Shown: positions 43,750-58,447, numbered from the stretch's first letter. The stretch is DNA of 64,000 bases from Atherinomorus stipes (GCA_023101725.1 JALJCO010010527.1:62001-126000); one strand, 5' to 3'. Translations and numbers: made by a program. Notes: a model not told the origin generated them from the sequence alone.

Positions 43750-45652
43750 AAAAGAAAGGAAGAAGAAAAGAAAAAAAAAAGAAAAAGAAAACAAAAAAAA
43801 AAAAAAATAGGGAGGAAAAATAAAAAGACGAGAAAGGAGGGAAACAAAATCAAAAGAAAAAAAACTACAAAGGAAAGGGAAAAGAGGAGGGGAGAGGGGG
43901 AATACTGGAAAAACAAAGGAAGAAAAAAAAGAAAAAACAAACACCTAGAGGTGGGTAGAGCCGTGGAGAGGGAGAGGGGGAGAGGAGGGGGAGGGGGGGG
44001 GGGGGGGAGGGGGGGGGAGGAGGGAGGGAGGAGAAGGAGGAAGAGAGAAGGGGGGGGGGGGGGAACCCAGGACCCCCCCCCCCCAACAAGAGACGGAATA
44101 CGACGGAAAAAAACGTGTGGTGAGATCAAATCGAAGAAAAACAACAGTAGAACTCAGGGCTATGTTTAATACTGAAAGTAAGAGCATTTCCACACGCACA
44201 ATACGAAGGGAACTCAAGGGATTGGGACTGAACAGCTGTGTAGCCGTAAGAAAACCACTAATCAGTGAGGCTAACCGGAAAAAAAGGCTTCAGTTTGCTA
44301 GGGAGCATAAAGATTGGACTGTGGAGCAATGGAAGAAGGTCATGTGGTCTGATGAGTCCAGATTTACCCTGTTCCAGAGTGATGGGCTAATCAGGGTAAG
44401 AAGAGAGGCAGGTGAAGTGATGCACCCATCATGCCTAGTGCTACTGTATGAGCCTGTGGGGGCAGTGTGATGATCTGGGGTTGCTGCAGTTGCTCAGGTC
44501 CAGGTTCAGCAACAGTATGAGCTCAGATAATGAGGTCAGCTGATACCTGAATATACTGAATGAGCAGGTTATTCCATCAATGGATGTTTCTTTCCTGATG
44601 GCACGGCCATATTCCAAGATGACCGTGCCAGAATTTATCGGGCTCAGATTGTGAAAGATGGTTCAGGGATCATCAGACATCATTTTCACACATGGATTGG
44701 CCCCCACAGAGTCCAGACCTGAACCCCATTGAGAATCTTTGGGATGTGCTGTGGTCAGACTCTACAATCATCATCAAGATCTTGGTGAAAAATTAATGCA
44801 ACACTGGATGGAAATAAATCTTTTGACATTGCAGAAGCTTATTGAAACCATGCCACAGCGAACTGCCGCCATCAAAGCTAAAGGCGGTCCAACAAAGTAT
44901 GAGAGTCAATGACCTTTTTTTTTGGTGGTGACTGGTTTTTTTTGGCCAGGCAGTGTATGTAAATATGTGTATGTATGTACGTATAAATGTATTCATGCAT
45001 GTGTATGTATATATGTGTTATGTATATACATACAGTCGTCCTCAAAATGATTCAGACCCTCAAATTAAAGAAACCACTAAATTTACAACAGTTATTCAAA
45101 TAACAAGTAACTAGAGGAAGTAATAATAAATAAAAATTCATAAAATTATAATTAAGTGAAATAAAATTTTGCTTTTGAGTTGTGGATGAAAATAATTGAA
45201 AAAAACAAAGAAAACTGTCCCAGACACATTACTGTAGAGCAGCTTTCCCATGAACATGGACCAACATACCTGTCAGCAGGTGCAGACGTCTGATTGGACG
45301 TTACAGAAAACACCTGATTGCAGTGATTGACTCAAAGTGTTGCTCATTAACATTTTAGCTTTGGAGCCCATCATGCTTGTTTACTTGTTTTATTTTTTGA
45401 GTGTTTATTTGTAATATATATCTGTTGAACCACAATTCAAAATCAATGTCACGATTTTCATAGAATTTTAACTTATTACTTTTGTCAATTTAAACTTATT
45501 TAACTGACAGCTGATTTTTTTTCCTTCTTTAATTGGAGGATATGAATAATTTAGGACGATTGTATACATACATGCAGGCACGCACATACAGTACATACAC
45601 ACATATATATATATATATATATGTGGGTATGTATGCCTGTTTAACGGTTAAA

Positions 45653-45704
<52 letters not shown>

Positions 45705-46087
45705 AGGGTGCAACAATACATGGATTTGTATCAAAATGTTCAATACAGGTGTGTACCGAACCGTGAGCATAATGTACCAAATATCGAACAATACAGGATT
45801 TTACATTTAAATTGAATTTTATCAACTCGTCTTCTGACGATGAGCTCTGTGTTGAAACTCAGTAGATCTACATTTGTCTGCTGGCTTGACTACAGTCTTC
45901 TCTAGTGTTGGAACAACTTTGGTGTTCATGTTAAGTATGACCGTTATGGTACAGTAAGCTGTAGTGGACAAGAGCACAACAGTTAATAAGGGAGGAAAAT
46001 TTTTTTTTTGTAATTAAAAAAATAGAAATGTGACCCAAAAGTATCGAACCGAACCATGAATTTTTGGTATTTTTGAACTTAATTTAT

Positions 46088-46118
<31 letters not shown>

Positions 46119-49100
46119 AAAATAAAAATAAAAATATATATATATATATAAATAAATAAAAATATAAATATATATATATTTATATATATATATATTTTTA
46201 TATATATATTTGAAGTTATTTGAAAAAAATAAAAAAACAATAAAAAAATAGAGAATTGCTTTTTGTTGTGGCGTCTCTATGTCCATTTAACATAATTAAA
46301 ACCCTCTACTTCATTTGAGTGTGATTTGGTGAAAATATTCAAGACGTAACTGAAGAGTTTATTTGCAGAAGCAGTTAACTCCGTCTTTTCTAAATGGTGG
46401 TTAGCTGTTTTTGCAAATGAACTCTTCATATATGAACATATATTGCCGTGATGCTTGGATCTGTTTTCCACAGCCATCAACTGATCGTTTCTTTCCTGGA
46501 CTCCAGGGCACGGCTGGAGTCTGGAAACCTGAGCATCATCATCATCAGCTGGCTGAACGGTGGGTCTGTGCAGGCGTTTACCTCTTGGTGATGATGGTCT
46601 TGGTGACGTTCTTGGAGCTGTCGCTCCTCTCCTGCATCAGCCTCCTGATTTCCTGGAGGACACATGAAGTAAACACATTCTTTACATTTCATCTCCTCTT
46701 CTTCGTGGATGTCTTTGGCCCTTTACGGGCTTGGATAGCAGCACCCTGGACCTCCTCTGCTTTATTTTTCTACTTGTTTCTGTTTCACTTTCACTTCACC
46801 GTGAGGAGAGACGTTTTTATTCTTACAACACGTTCATGTACAGCAGGTACGGAAATATTCAGACCCCTTTCAACTTTTTACTCTTTGTTTTTTGCAGCCA
46901 TTTGCTAAAATAAATTTATTTCTCATTACTGTCACTCAGCACCCCACCTGGACAGAAAAAAAACCGAAATGTAGAAATTTTTCAAATTGATTAAAAAAGA
47001 CAAATAGGGGATTATCACGCTTACCGAAGTTTCCTGGATTTGACCTTTTTCTTTTTCTGTTAATTTTAAGGAAGGCTGTTCTTGTTTTATAATATTTTTA
47101 AATTGGAAAAAACCAAACATATGTTAATTTTTAATTCTAAATTGAAGTGATATTAGATGAAAAGTTGGAGAAAGGTGATCGCGGCGCGGGGGTGAAGGAC
47201 TAAATAATAAAATAAAAGTTTGTTTTGTTTGTGGGGGGTAGGGCTGTGCGATTGCACCCTAGAATAAGCTAGCTGGAGTTAACTGAAGTTTTTTGAATAG
47301 TATATTTTGTACATAAAAAAATAAAAATATCGGATGGGTGTGTCCGTTTCTCGTGGAAAATAGGGGGAGAGGGGAGAGAGGAGAGGAAGGGAGATGCTGT
47401 TGGTTTTTTGAGTGAAATAAGAGGGACATCATCAGGCTGGATGATGAATACGGATAAAGGTGAGTGGGGAGTCTGCGGGAGAAAAATGTGTGAATTAATA
47501 TATATATTTTGTATTTTAAAGCGGGGAAATTGGGTGTTAAATATCACTTCTTCCTTTACATTTCTTTTAAGTTGGAATTGAAGTGGGGAGAGAAATATTT
47601 ATTATAAAAATAATATAAAAGAGAAAGGTGGGGGGAGAAGTAGGGGGGGAAGAAAGGAAAGGGTAAGATGAGGTGGTGAGATGACGTGTGCAGGTGAGGG
47701 GGAAGAAAATAAGAAAGTGTCTGAGTGTCTGTCCTTGGTGGGTGGTCCCAGATGGAGCGGGGGGGAGGGGGGGGGGGGGGACAAAGATTATAGGTATATG
47801 AGTAAAAAGGGAAAATGATAAGAGGGTAGTAAAGATAGTGGTAGTGCGAGGAGGGGTGAGTGCCGGGGAGAGAAATGAGAAAAATAAAGTGTGATATATC
47901 GATGGCGGGCCCTCGAGGGTGAAATGGATGTTCGATTTAGTTTAGTATAGAATAAGTAGAAAAGAATAAAAAATTTAATAGATTAGATTATAAAGAAAAA
48001 GAAAGAGAGGGGAGAGGGAGGGAAGGGGAGGAGAAAAAAGAAATGGGAGGAAATTGAAATCTCTCATGGTCATAAGTATTCAGAGCCTTTGCAGTGACTC
48101 ATATCTAACTCATATGCCGTCCATTCCTTCTGATCCTCCTTTAGATGGTTCTACTCCTTCATTGGAGAAGTAAAACATTTAGAATTTAACATTTGAACGG
48201 GTCTAGCTTCCTGAAAAAGTGCATCTTCATCTTCAATAATGTTTAATATGGATTCTGTCACTTGGAAATGAAATGAAAAATACTTTATTTATCCCAGAAG
48301 TGATTCCAAGATGTGAAACATGAGGTTGAGAATGTGACCTTTATTATATACTGAGGGGCCGTTCACACGAGGACGACTGTGGATAAAAATGGCAAAACAT
48401 TTCATGGGAAGTGCCTGTCGTTCACACAGAGACGGCGTTATTCTGGGTTGAAGACGCAAAAATCTGAAGACTAATTTCAAAGTGGAATTCCTGCAGACGC
48501 AACGCTGTTGTGTTCTCGTCTGCACGGTCCAAAACACAAAAATGATGGTGGACCTGCTCACGTCACATGCACGTTGACGTCACACACAAACAGGAAAAAC
48601 AACAATGTACGTAAACTACGTACACCAGCAGATCTAAGGTAGATTCTACGCATGCGCGTGGACATGGTGGAGTTCTATCACAGCACCACCTGACGGCCTG
48701 CCGTGCAGATCCAATCCAATTCCACACTCTTGGTGACGACGCTCGTGTAAACGCGGATAAAAAGATGAAGACGAGACGCCACATCTTCTCTTCAGATCGT
48801 CGCCGTGTGAACGTAGCCTGAGTCAGAGACGGGACCGCTCCCGGCATCAGCTGCAGTTCCACCCCCGGCCAGCAGATGGAGCTCATGCTTCATGCTGACA
48901 TCTCAAACAGGTCTCCTGTGTCTAAAGACATGGCGTCCATCTCACACAAGTTGTCTCATTGTGTCATGAGGCGCCGGTTTTGCTGTTATCTCTAACATCC
49001 CCATAACTTCGATAAACCACTGTGTGCCTTCACTGCCTCAAATGTTGGAAACTCAGAGCCACTCACGTTGGAGATGGCGCCGCCATTTTTGTTTTGGTTT

Positions 49101-52100
49101 GAAGTCGCATCGGCACGCATATGTTGCGTCGACGTAACCGACAACACGTCGTCCCAGCCCTAGTCTATATAAGAGCTTCCAGCTCACAGTGCATGTCAGA
49201 GCAAATGAGGATCATGAGGTGGAAGGAACTGTCCAAGGAGCTCAGAGACAGAATTGTGGCGAGACACAGATCTGGACAAGGTTACAAAAGAGTTTCTGCA
49301 GCACTAAAGGTTCCTAAGAGCACGGTGGCCTCCATAGTCCTTACATGGAAGAAGTTTGGGACGACCAGAACTCTTCCTAGACCCGGCCGTCCAGCCAAAC
49401 TGAGCAATGGTGGGAGAAGAGCCTTGGTGAGAGAGTAAAGAAGAAGCCAAAGATCACTGTGGCTGAGCTCCAGAGATGCAGTAGGAAGATGGAGAAAGTT
49501 CCACAAAGTCAGTATCACTGCAGCCTCCACCAGTCGGGGCTTTATGGCAGAGTGGCCCGATGGAAGCCTCTCCTCAGTGCAGACATATGAAAGCCCGCAT
49601 AGAGTTTGCCAAAAACACATGAAGGACTCCCAGACTGAGAGAAATAAGATTCTCTGGTCTGATGAGACCAAGATTGAACTTTTTGGAGTTCATTCTCAGC
49701 GGTATGTGTGGAGAAAACCAGGCACTGCTCATCACCTGCCCAATACCATCCCAACAGTGAAGCATGGTGGTGGCAGCATCATGGTATGGGGGTGTTTTTC
49801 AGCTGCAGGGACAGGACGACTGGTTGCAGTTGAAGGAAAGATGAATGCGGCCAAGTACGAGAGATCCTGGAAGAAAAGCTCTTCCAGAGTTCAGGAGCTC
49901 AGACTGGGCCGAAGGTTCACCTTCCAACAAGACAATGACCCTCACACACAGCTGAAATAACAAAGGAGTGGATCAGAACCACTCTGGACCATTCTGGACC
50001 GGCCCAGCCAGAACCCTGACTTAAACCCAACTGAGCATCTCTGAGAGACCTGAAAATGGCTGAACACCACCGTTCACCATCCAACCTGACAGAACTGGAG
50101 AGGATCTGCAAGAAGAACCAGAAGATCCCAAATCCAGGTGTGGAACATTGTTGCATCATTCCCAAGAAGACTCATGGCTGTACGAGCTCAGAAGTACTTC
50201 TACTCAGTACTGAGCAAAGTACTCAATACTTATGACTATGTCATATTTCAGGTTTTCTTTTTTAATAAATTTGCAAAAATTTCAACATTTCTGTTTTTTC
50301 TGTGAAGATGGGTGCTGAGTGACATTAATGAGAAATAACCTGAACATTTTAGATTTTAGCAAATGGCTGCAATGAAACAGAGTGGAAAGTTTAAAGGGGT
50401 CTGAATACTTTCCGTACCAACTGTATGTGCTTCACGTAAAACGTTACAGGTGGGCCAAGAAAAGCAGTTAAGTAGATAGAAATGATACAAAATTATTTTA
50501 GATATAGAAACAAATCTGAATAATATAAGTGACTGAATGAAAATAAATAAAATAAAGTAAAGGAACAAATAAAAGTGTGATTTCCGTCGGTCTCGGTTGG
50601 AGTTAGATGAGATGAAAACTGCTCCAGACTCCTGTTTGTGTCCGTCAGCAGGTCTGAGACTGAAGTAAGAAACGTAAAACTGGACAAAAACCAGCTGAAC
50701 TAAAACAGATTAGTGATGAACTGGAATATAAAGGAAAAGATGTTGATGATGAAGCTGCCATGAACCAAACTTTGAGGCTAGGTTCCTTCAGATGATGTGA
50801 AATTCCTGGAATCTGTTGGGATGTTCTACAGTCCCTTATTCCTGGATTACTGTTCTCCACAGTCCAGGAGTCAACGGGATGAGCTCATTTCACCTGATCA
50901 CACGGGTTTTATTCCTCGACTTCAGGGGTCTGCAACCTTTACAGTCCAAAGAGCCATTTTTGCCTCAACCCAGCTAAATAAGTCGTCCAGAGCCGCAAAT
51001 ATTTCATGGCCTTTTTTCAAAAAACATCTTATAATTTAAAAAAACACTAACTTTATGAAAATATTGCCATTTCTAAAGAACCACAGTTTTATTCATACTT
51101 TTAGGTTTTAGAAAACAAAATCATGGAAGAGGATTCGGGCCACTGAAGAAAAAATAAAATGAAATTCTGAAAAGAAAGTCCGAATTTTGATTTTTTGAAA
51201 AATTTGTTTTAATGTTCTGAAAAAAGTCATACTTTTTTCAGAAAATAAAAAAGAGAGAAAATTCCTGCAAATTTTTCTTTAATGTTCTGGAAAAGTCAGA
51301 ATTCTGACTTTTTGCAGAAAAGTCCCAAAAAAGCTGTATCGGTCGATCTAATGACGACGGTTTTGTCCTCGAAACGTTTCAGGAAACAACCATGAGACCG
51401 CGCAGAGCTGTCGGACCTGCTGCCAGAATCCGGATCGTTCAGGTCTGGTTCTTAGAGGAAACCCGTGAGACCGCGCAGAGCTGTCGGACCTGCTGCCAGA
51501 ATCCGGATCATTCAGGTCCAGTTCTTGGAGGAAACCCATGAGACCGTGTCCTAACTCAAATGTGCAGAGCTTCATCGGCTGTTAGATTCATGGAATGTGA
51601 GTCAGCTGTGTTGGTGCAGGGAGGCATGGAAACACTGGCAGGACAGCGGCCACTGAGGACAGACTTTGGACACCCCTGGACTAGGGAAGGCATTGTGTCT
51701 ATCAATGTCCTCACAAAGATAGATGTGTGTGTGTGTTGCTGCAGACCTCCTCCTGGCGGCTGATGGTGGTCTGCCGCTGCTCCAGCGTGGTCAGCAGCTC
51801 AGAGATCTTCAGCTGGAGGCTCTTCTCCGAGGACGACTGGCTGGTGCTGACCTCCGTCTGGATCTTGGTGATCTGGGACTGCAGCCACCACAGAAGAAGA
51901 GGTTTCCTTCAGAAACACAGCTGGGAGCTGATCCTGCGGGAGCGTGCGTGTCCGTGCGCTCACCCTCAGCCGCTGGATCTCCTGGTCTTTCTCCTGCTTC
52001 ATGGCGCCGAGCTGCTCGCTGTACTGCCGCGACAGCTCCTCCGTCTTCACCTGCAGGCTGCTGCTGCTGGCCTGGCCCGCCAGCTGGAGGGGGGGCGACA

Positions 52101-52380
52101 CAGAGAGACCGGCTCAGACATTTACCGCCACATCCGTGACCAGGGGGGGGGGGGAGGCGGAGCTTCACCTTCTGCCGCAGCATCTCGTTCTCCTTCTCCA
52201 GCGCCCGCATCCTCCCCTCCAGCTCCTTGACCTTGAACTCGCGGCTGGAGTCGGCGTTCCGGCTCCTCATCAGCTGGCTCTCCATGGAGCGCTGGGTGGT
52301 GCTGGCTTCCTTCAGAGACAGCTGCACACGCACGCACACGCATGCACACGCACGCACACGCACGCACACGCATGCACACG

Positions 52381-52419
<39 letters not shown>

Positions 52420-55400
52420 TAAACACACTGCTCAGCAGGCCATGCCAGCAACCCACCAGCTCGCTGCATGAAACACAAACTCTAATCCAGGAAAAACAAA
52501 CCTGTTTCATGGAAAAACGTTTTTATCAACTCATCTTGTCATAAATGTTTTCATCTATTCTAAGAGAACGATCCGAACCTTTCAGTCCATAAAAACCAGT
52601 AAGAAGCTGTAACGGTGTTCAGATGAATCCCAGATTAACTGGATTTCAGATTTAAAGGCCATTAATCCGGTTTAAGCTCTGATCAGACGGGTACAGCTAA
52701 TCCACGAAGAGTCCGATCCCGACATGCGTTTACATGTTTGAACAGATTAATAACTGCATGTTTCCCAGAAACAGCAGCAGCATCAGTGGTCTCTGATAGG
52801 AACAAACTCAGCTGTCCATCACACACCTGCAGCTGTCAATCATAGGACCTGCAGCTGTCCATCATAGACCTGCAGCTGTCCATCACACACCTGCAGCTGT
52901 CCATCATAGGACCTGCAGCTGTCCATCATAGACCTGCAGCTGTCCATCATAGACCTGCAGCTGTCCATCACACACCTGCAGCTGTCCACCACACACCTGC
53001 AGCTGTCCACCACACACCTGCAGCTGTCCATCACAGACCTGCAGCTGTCCATCACACACCTGCAGCTGTCCACCACACACCTGCAGCTGTCCATCACTCA
53101 CACCTGCAGCTGTCCACCACACAGCTGCAGCTGTCCATCACACACCTGCAGCTGTCCATCACACACACCTGCAGCTGTCCATCACTCACACCTGCAGCTG
53201 TCCATCACACAGCTGCAGCTGTCCATCACACACCTGCAGCTGTCCATCACACACACCTGCAGCTGTCCATCACTCACACCTGCAGCTGTCCATCACAGAC
53301 CTGCAGCTGTCCATCACACACCTGCAGCTGTCCATCACACACCTGCAGCTGTCCACCACACACCTGCAGCTGTCCATCACACACACCTGCAGCTGTCCAT
53401 CACACACCTGCAGCTGTCCATCACACACCTGCAGCTGTCCACCACACACCTGCAGCTGTCCACCACACACCTGCAGCTGTCCATCACTCACACCTGCAGC
53501 TGTCCATCACACACACCTGCAGCTGTCCATCCACACACCTGCAGCTGTCCATCCACACACCTGCAGCTGTCCATCACACACCTGCAGCTGTCCATCACAC
53601 ACCTGCAGCTGTCCACCACACACCTGCAGCTGTCCATCACACACACCTGCAGCTGTCCATCACACACCTGCAGCTGTCCATCACACACCTGCAGCTGTCC
53701 ATCACACACACCTGCAGCTGTCCATCACACAGACCTGCAGCTGTCCATCACACACACCTGCAGCTGTCCATCACACACCTGCAGCTGTCCATCACACACC
53801 TGCAGCTGTCCATCCACACACACCTGCAGCTGTCCATCACACACACCTGCAGCTGTCCATCACACACACCTGCAGCTGTCCATCACACACACCTGCAGCT
53901 GTCCATCACACACACCTGCAGCTGTCCATCACACACACCTGCAGCTGTCCATCACACACACCTGCAGCTGTCCATCACACACACCTGCAGCTGTCCATCA
54001 CACACACCTGCAGCTGTCCATCACACACCTGCAGCTGTCCATCACACACACCTGCAGCTGTCCATCACACACCTGCAGCTGTCCATCACACACACCTGCA
54101 GCTGTCCATCACACACACCTGCAGCTGTCCATCACACACACCTGCAGCTGTCCATCACACACACCTGCAGCTGTCCATCACACACACCTGCAGCTGTCCA
54201 TCACACACCTGCAGCTGTCCATCACACACACCTGCAGCTGTCCATCACACACCTGCAGCTGTCCATCACACACACCTGCAGCTGTCCATCACACACACCT
54301 GCAGCTGTCCATCACACACCTGCAGCTGTCCATCACACACACCTGCAGCTGTCCATCACACACACCTGCAGCTGTCCATCACACACCTGCAGCTGTCCAT
54401 CACACACACCTGCAGCTGTCCATCACACACACCTGCAGCTGTCCATCCACACACACCTGCAGCTGTCCATCACACACCTGCAGCTGTCCATCACACACAC
54501 CTGCAGCTGTCCATCACACACCTGCAGCTGTCCATCACACACACCTGCAGCTGTCCATCACACACCTGCAGCTGTCCATCACACACCTGCAGCTGTCCAT
54601 CACACACACCTGCAGCTGTCCATCACACACACCTGCAGCTGTCCATCACAGACCTGCAGCTGTCCATCACACACCTGCAGCTGTCCATCACACACACCTG
54701 CAGCTGTCCATCACACACCTGCAGCTGTCCATCACTCACACCTGCAGCTGTCCATCACTCACACCTGCAGCTGTCCATCACACACCTGCAGCTGTCCATC
54801 ACACACACCTGCAGCTGTCCATCACACACACCTGCAGCTGTCCATCACACACCTGCAGCTGTCCATCACACATACCTGCAGCTGTCTGTTGTTCTCCCGC
54901 ACGGCCTCCAGCAGCGAGTCGTACTGTCGAGCCTGGTCAGCTTTGAAACTCAGGTCTCTCTCCAGAGACTCCTTGTCGGCCTCCAGACGCTGTGAAAACA
55001 AACACTGACATGACTTCTGTTCAGGAATTCACTAATCATAAAAACAAAGCCTCCGCACAGACTTTAGAAGCCGTTATTATCTGTCCTGAGGCCTGTTCCA
55101 GCCCGACGCAGCTGGAAGCATTAACACCCTCACACACCTGCGGGGACACTCGTATATCGTGTGTGACAGCTGAGGACAGATTGTTCTGGTCAGAACTGCT
55201 GGAAACACCTGAGTTCATGCTGGTGGAGCCGAAGCTGCTGGTAAAGCCACGTACATGCAGCTTACACCTGGAATATAACTTCAGCTGATTCATATAAAAT
55301 ACAAAGTTTAATGCTAATTACTAAGTTTACATGTGGATTAGGTTTAGTTTTTTAAAGTAAAGTGCACTGAAAAAAATTATACTTTGAACCAACCTAAAAT

Positions 55401-58370
55401 AATTAGAGCAATTTGTTACAGCTAAATTTATTAGTTTTTCTCAAACTAAATTTATGATTTGGTTGGAACCATACATTTTGATTTACTTTACATTACTTTA
55501 CATTTTTACTTTTCTTTATTCATAAAGAAACATTTAAAAAAAAAAAACTTTGTTACAATTTAATTTTTCATTTTGGAATAAACTAAAGAAATTGCTGTAA
55601 TTCTGTAACATGCATTTAAAAAGAATTCTCAAGTTAGATTTCTGATTCAAGACAAAGTAAAATTTTACAGATATCTTACTCAATACATTATATTTAGCTC
55701 CAGACCTAAGTGGTACTGGAACAGTATTTATGTCATGTTGGTTTTGAGCCACGCATAGTAAAATGATTACAGATGAGTCCTTCACACTCATGGTGCAACT
55801 TTAACATCCAAACAGAACAGAACTTCTCTACAACTTCCTCTGAATGTGAACATAAAGGCAGTAAAGCACATAACTCAAATTTATAAAATAATAATCATAA
55901 AAGATTAAATTCCTGCTGAATTTGTGTTTCCCATGAGCCTTTGTGGTCCGGATATGATGAGTTTTGAAAATAGCCGCACCCCTTTGTTGTTCCACACACT
56001 CTGAAGCTGAAACAACTTAAAAAATTTACTTTGAGTGAAAGTAAAAACTTATTTTGGACAAGAGTGTGATTTTTGAGTTGATTTAACTCAAAAACATTCA
56101 ATGTCATCACCAAACCAAAATAACTAAGTTAAATCAAATAATTCCTTCATATGAACTACAGTCCAGATACTCTTTTTACAGTGTGGGGAAGTTACACTGT
56201 TGCAGAGTGAAATACTGATAACTCCAATGTTAAAGTTGCAACAAAAACTTATATATATGCATACATACATATGCATACAGTACATATACATATATGTCAA
56301 ATAGTAGTTCAGAAGACAGCTTTCCACTAGCGTGTAGTGAAAGTTATTTTTAAAAAAGTATTTAAAACTAAATAATGATGACATAAATGGCCTGCCATGA
56401 AAAAATTCTGATAAAAAATTCTGATAAATAAAAGGTTTAATTAAATGTTTTTTGATAAATTACACCCACAGCCGCCCTCAAAATTATTCATACTCTCCAA
56501 TTAACGAAAAGACTAAATTCACAACAGTAATTCAAATAACAATAAACTAAAGAAACTAATAATAAATAAAAATGTACAAAATTATAATGTAGTGAAATAA
56601 AACTTTGATGTGGAATTGTGGTTGGATATGATAGTGAAAAAAAACAAACAAATAAACAAAACTGTCCCAGACACATTCCAGCATTTTCCCATGAACATGG
56701 ACCAACATACCTGTGAGCAGGTGCAGACGTCTGATTGGACGTTACAGAAACACCTGATGCAGTGATTGAATCAAAGTGTTGCTCCACAGCATTTTAGCTT
56801 CGGAGCCCCATCATGCTTGTTTACTTGTTTTATTGTTTGTGTGTTTGTATTTTTATATTTTTTTCAAACCACAATTCAGAATCGATGTCATGATTTTCAT
56901 AGAATTTTTATTTATTATCACTTTTGTCAATTTCATCTCATTTCACTGACAGATGAGTATTTTCCTTCTTTAATTGGAGGCTATGAATAATTTTGAGGAC
57001 AACTGTACATATTTTAACCATTAACTAATTTGAACTTTTTAATATTTTGGATGCATTTTATTGCTACACCATTTTACAGTATGTACCAGATTTATATCTT
57101 TTTTAAAAATCCTTTTCCATCAGTTTTTTCCAAAGTCCATTTTTTACTCTGTTGTAAGATGTCATATTTATTAGAGTCTGATTTTCCATGAATTTTCCAC
57201 CTATTTCACCTCTTGTATGAGCAATATCACATACATGTGTTATAAATGTCCTTGTGAGAATCTCATGTTGTGTTATTCATGTTTATCATGTCATATTTAA
57301 CTAAGTTTAATCTGTTTAACACAAGTGGATTTGGTTTGGTTATTGAACACAAATTAAACCAGGAGTTAGATCAATGCGAGCAGTGCAGTGTTCATATGAG
57401 AATGTATTGAAAAATATGACCTCATCATAAAAAGGTTGAGAACCCCTGGTCTATGGCTTGGAGACTGCTGGAGACGTCACCGTCTCCATGGCAACAGAAA
57501 GACTCTGAGCACTTGTTTGTGTTGCAGATTTTACCCTCAGATCCTCGGACATCTGCATGAGCTCCTCTCTCAGACTGCTGAAGGTGGACAGCAGCATGCG
57601 CATGCTCTTATCTGCAGTCAGACGGGTCTGAAACACAAACACAGGCTGGCTGACATGCAGGCACCCCCCCCACCCCCCCCACAGATCAAACACTGCGACT
57701 TCAGCTACACCGTAGCACAAATTAATTAGTAAATTTATATGTAATATAATATCGAGTCAATACATATATTTGTATGAGATGTTTTTATTACAAAAAATAC
57801 GATAATAAAAATATTTTATTGAATAATTTTTATTTACTTAAAATGTAAGAAAAATAATAGAATATGTGTATATTTTTATTACATAAGATATAATAAAATA
57901 TTTTATTGAATAAATTTAACTTAAAATGTTAGAAAATAATATGAAAATAAATATTTGAATGAGATGTTTTATTATAAAAAATTAGATGTAAAAAGGATGT
58001 TTTATTAAATAAGTTTATCAAGTTAAAATGTTAGAAAACATAATATGAAAAATGTATAAGAAGCTTTATAACATAAAATAAGGTAATATAATATTTTATT
58101 GAATAAATTTATAGTCTTAAAATGTGACAAGAATAATATGTAAATAAATATATTTGTATAAAATGTTTTTATCACATAAAATAAGTAACTAAAAAATGCA
58201 GGAAGAAAAAAATTAAAATCTTTTTCTATAAAATGTATTAATTATAATATAAAAAATGATTATTTAATTTTACAAAATAAAAAAGTAAAATAAATATAAA
58301 ATGATCCTAACATTAAAATATATAAATTGTAGGTAAATATTAAATATAATAGAAATCTATAAATAGGTTA

Positions 58371-58447
<77 letters not shown>

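Larger units (their letters stand above)
42599..44955 (+). mobile_element. Degenerate Tc1 element in the last pof1b intron
   Basis: Ends CACTGCCTGGCCCCCCC and, inverted, CACTGCCTGGCCAAAAAAAA. TA lies at both sides (42597-42598 and 44956-44957). It contains two foreign segments: about 42720-43318 (unassigned) and 43600-44111 (purine tract). It is in the opposite orientation to pof1b. Confidence 0.9.
46841..50423 (+). mobile_element. Degenerate Tc1 element, 3.6 kb with insertions, in a pof1b intron
   Basis: Ends CAGCAGGTACGGAAATATTC and, inverted, CAGTTGGTACGGAAAGTATTC, followed by AGACCCCTTT. TA lies at both sides (46839-46840 and 50424-50425). It contains a foreign segment at 47000-48055 and probably one or more short elements at 48160-49130. 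The host gene runs on the other strand. Confidence 0.92.

Noticed and set aside
43455..44144. 229-codon minus-strand frame rich in Phe, Pro and Ser
   Set aside because: Translation of the purine tract and Tc1 antisense; pure composition effect.
52840..53709. Cys/Asp/Gln repeat proteins (CDGQLQV and MDSCRCV types) as genes
   Set aside because: Open frames through the pof1b intron minisatellite. They would be translated only if the intron were retained or a decoy donor used.
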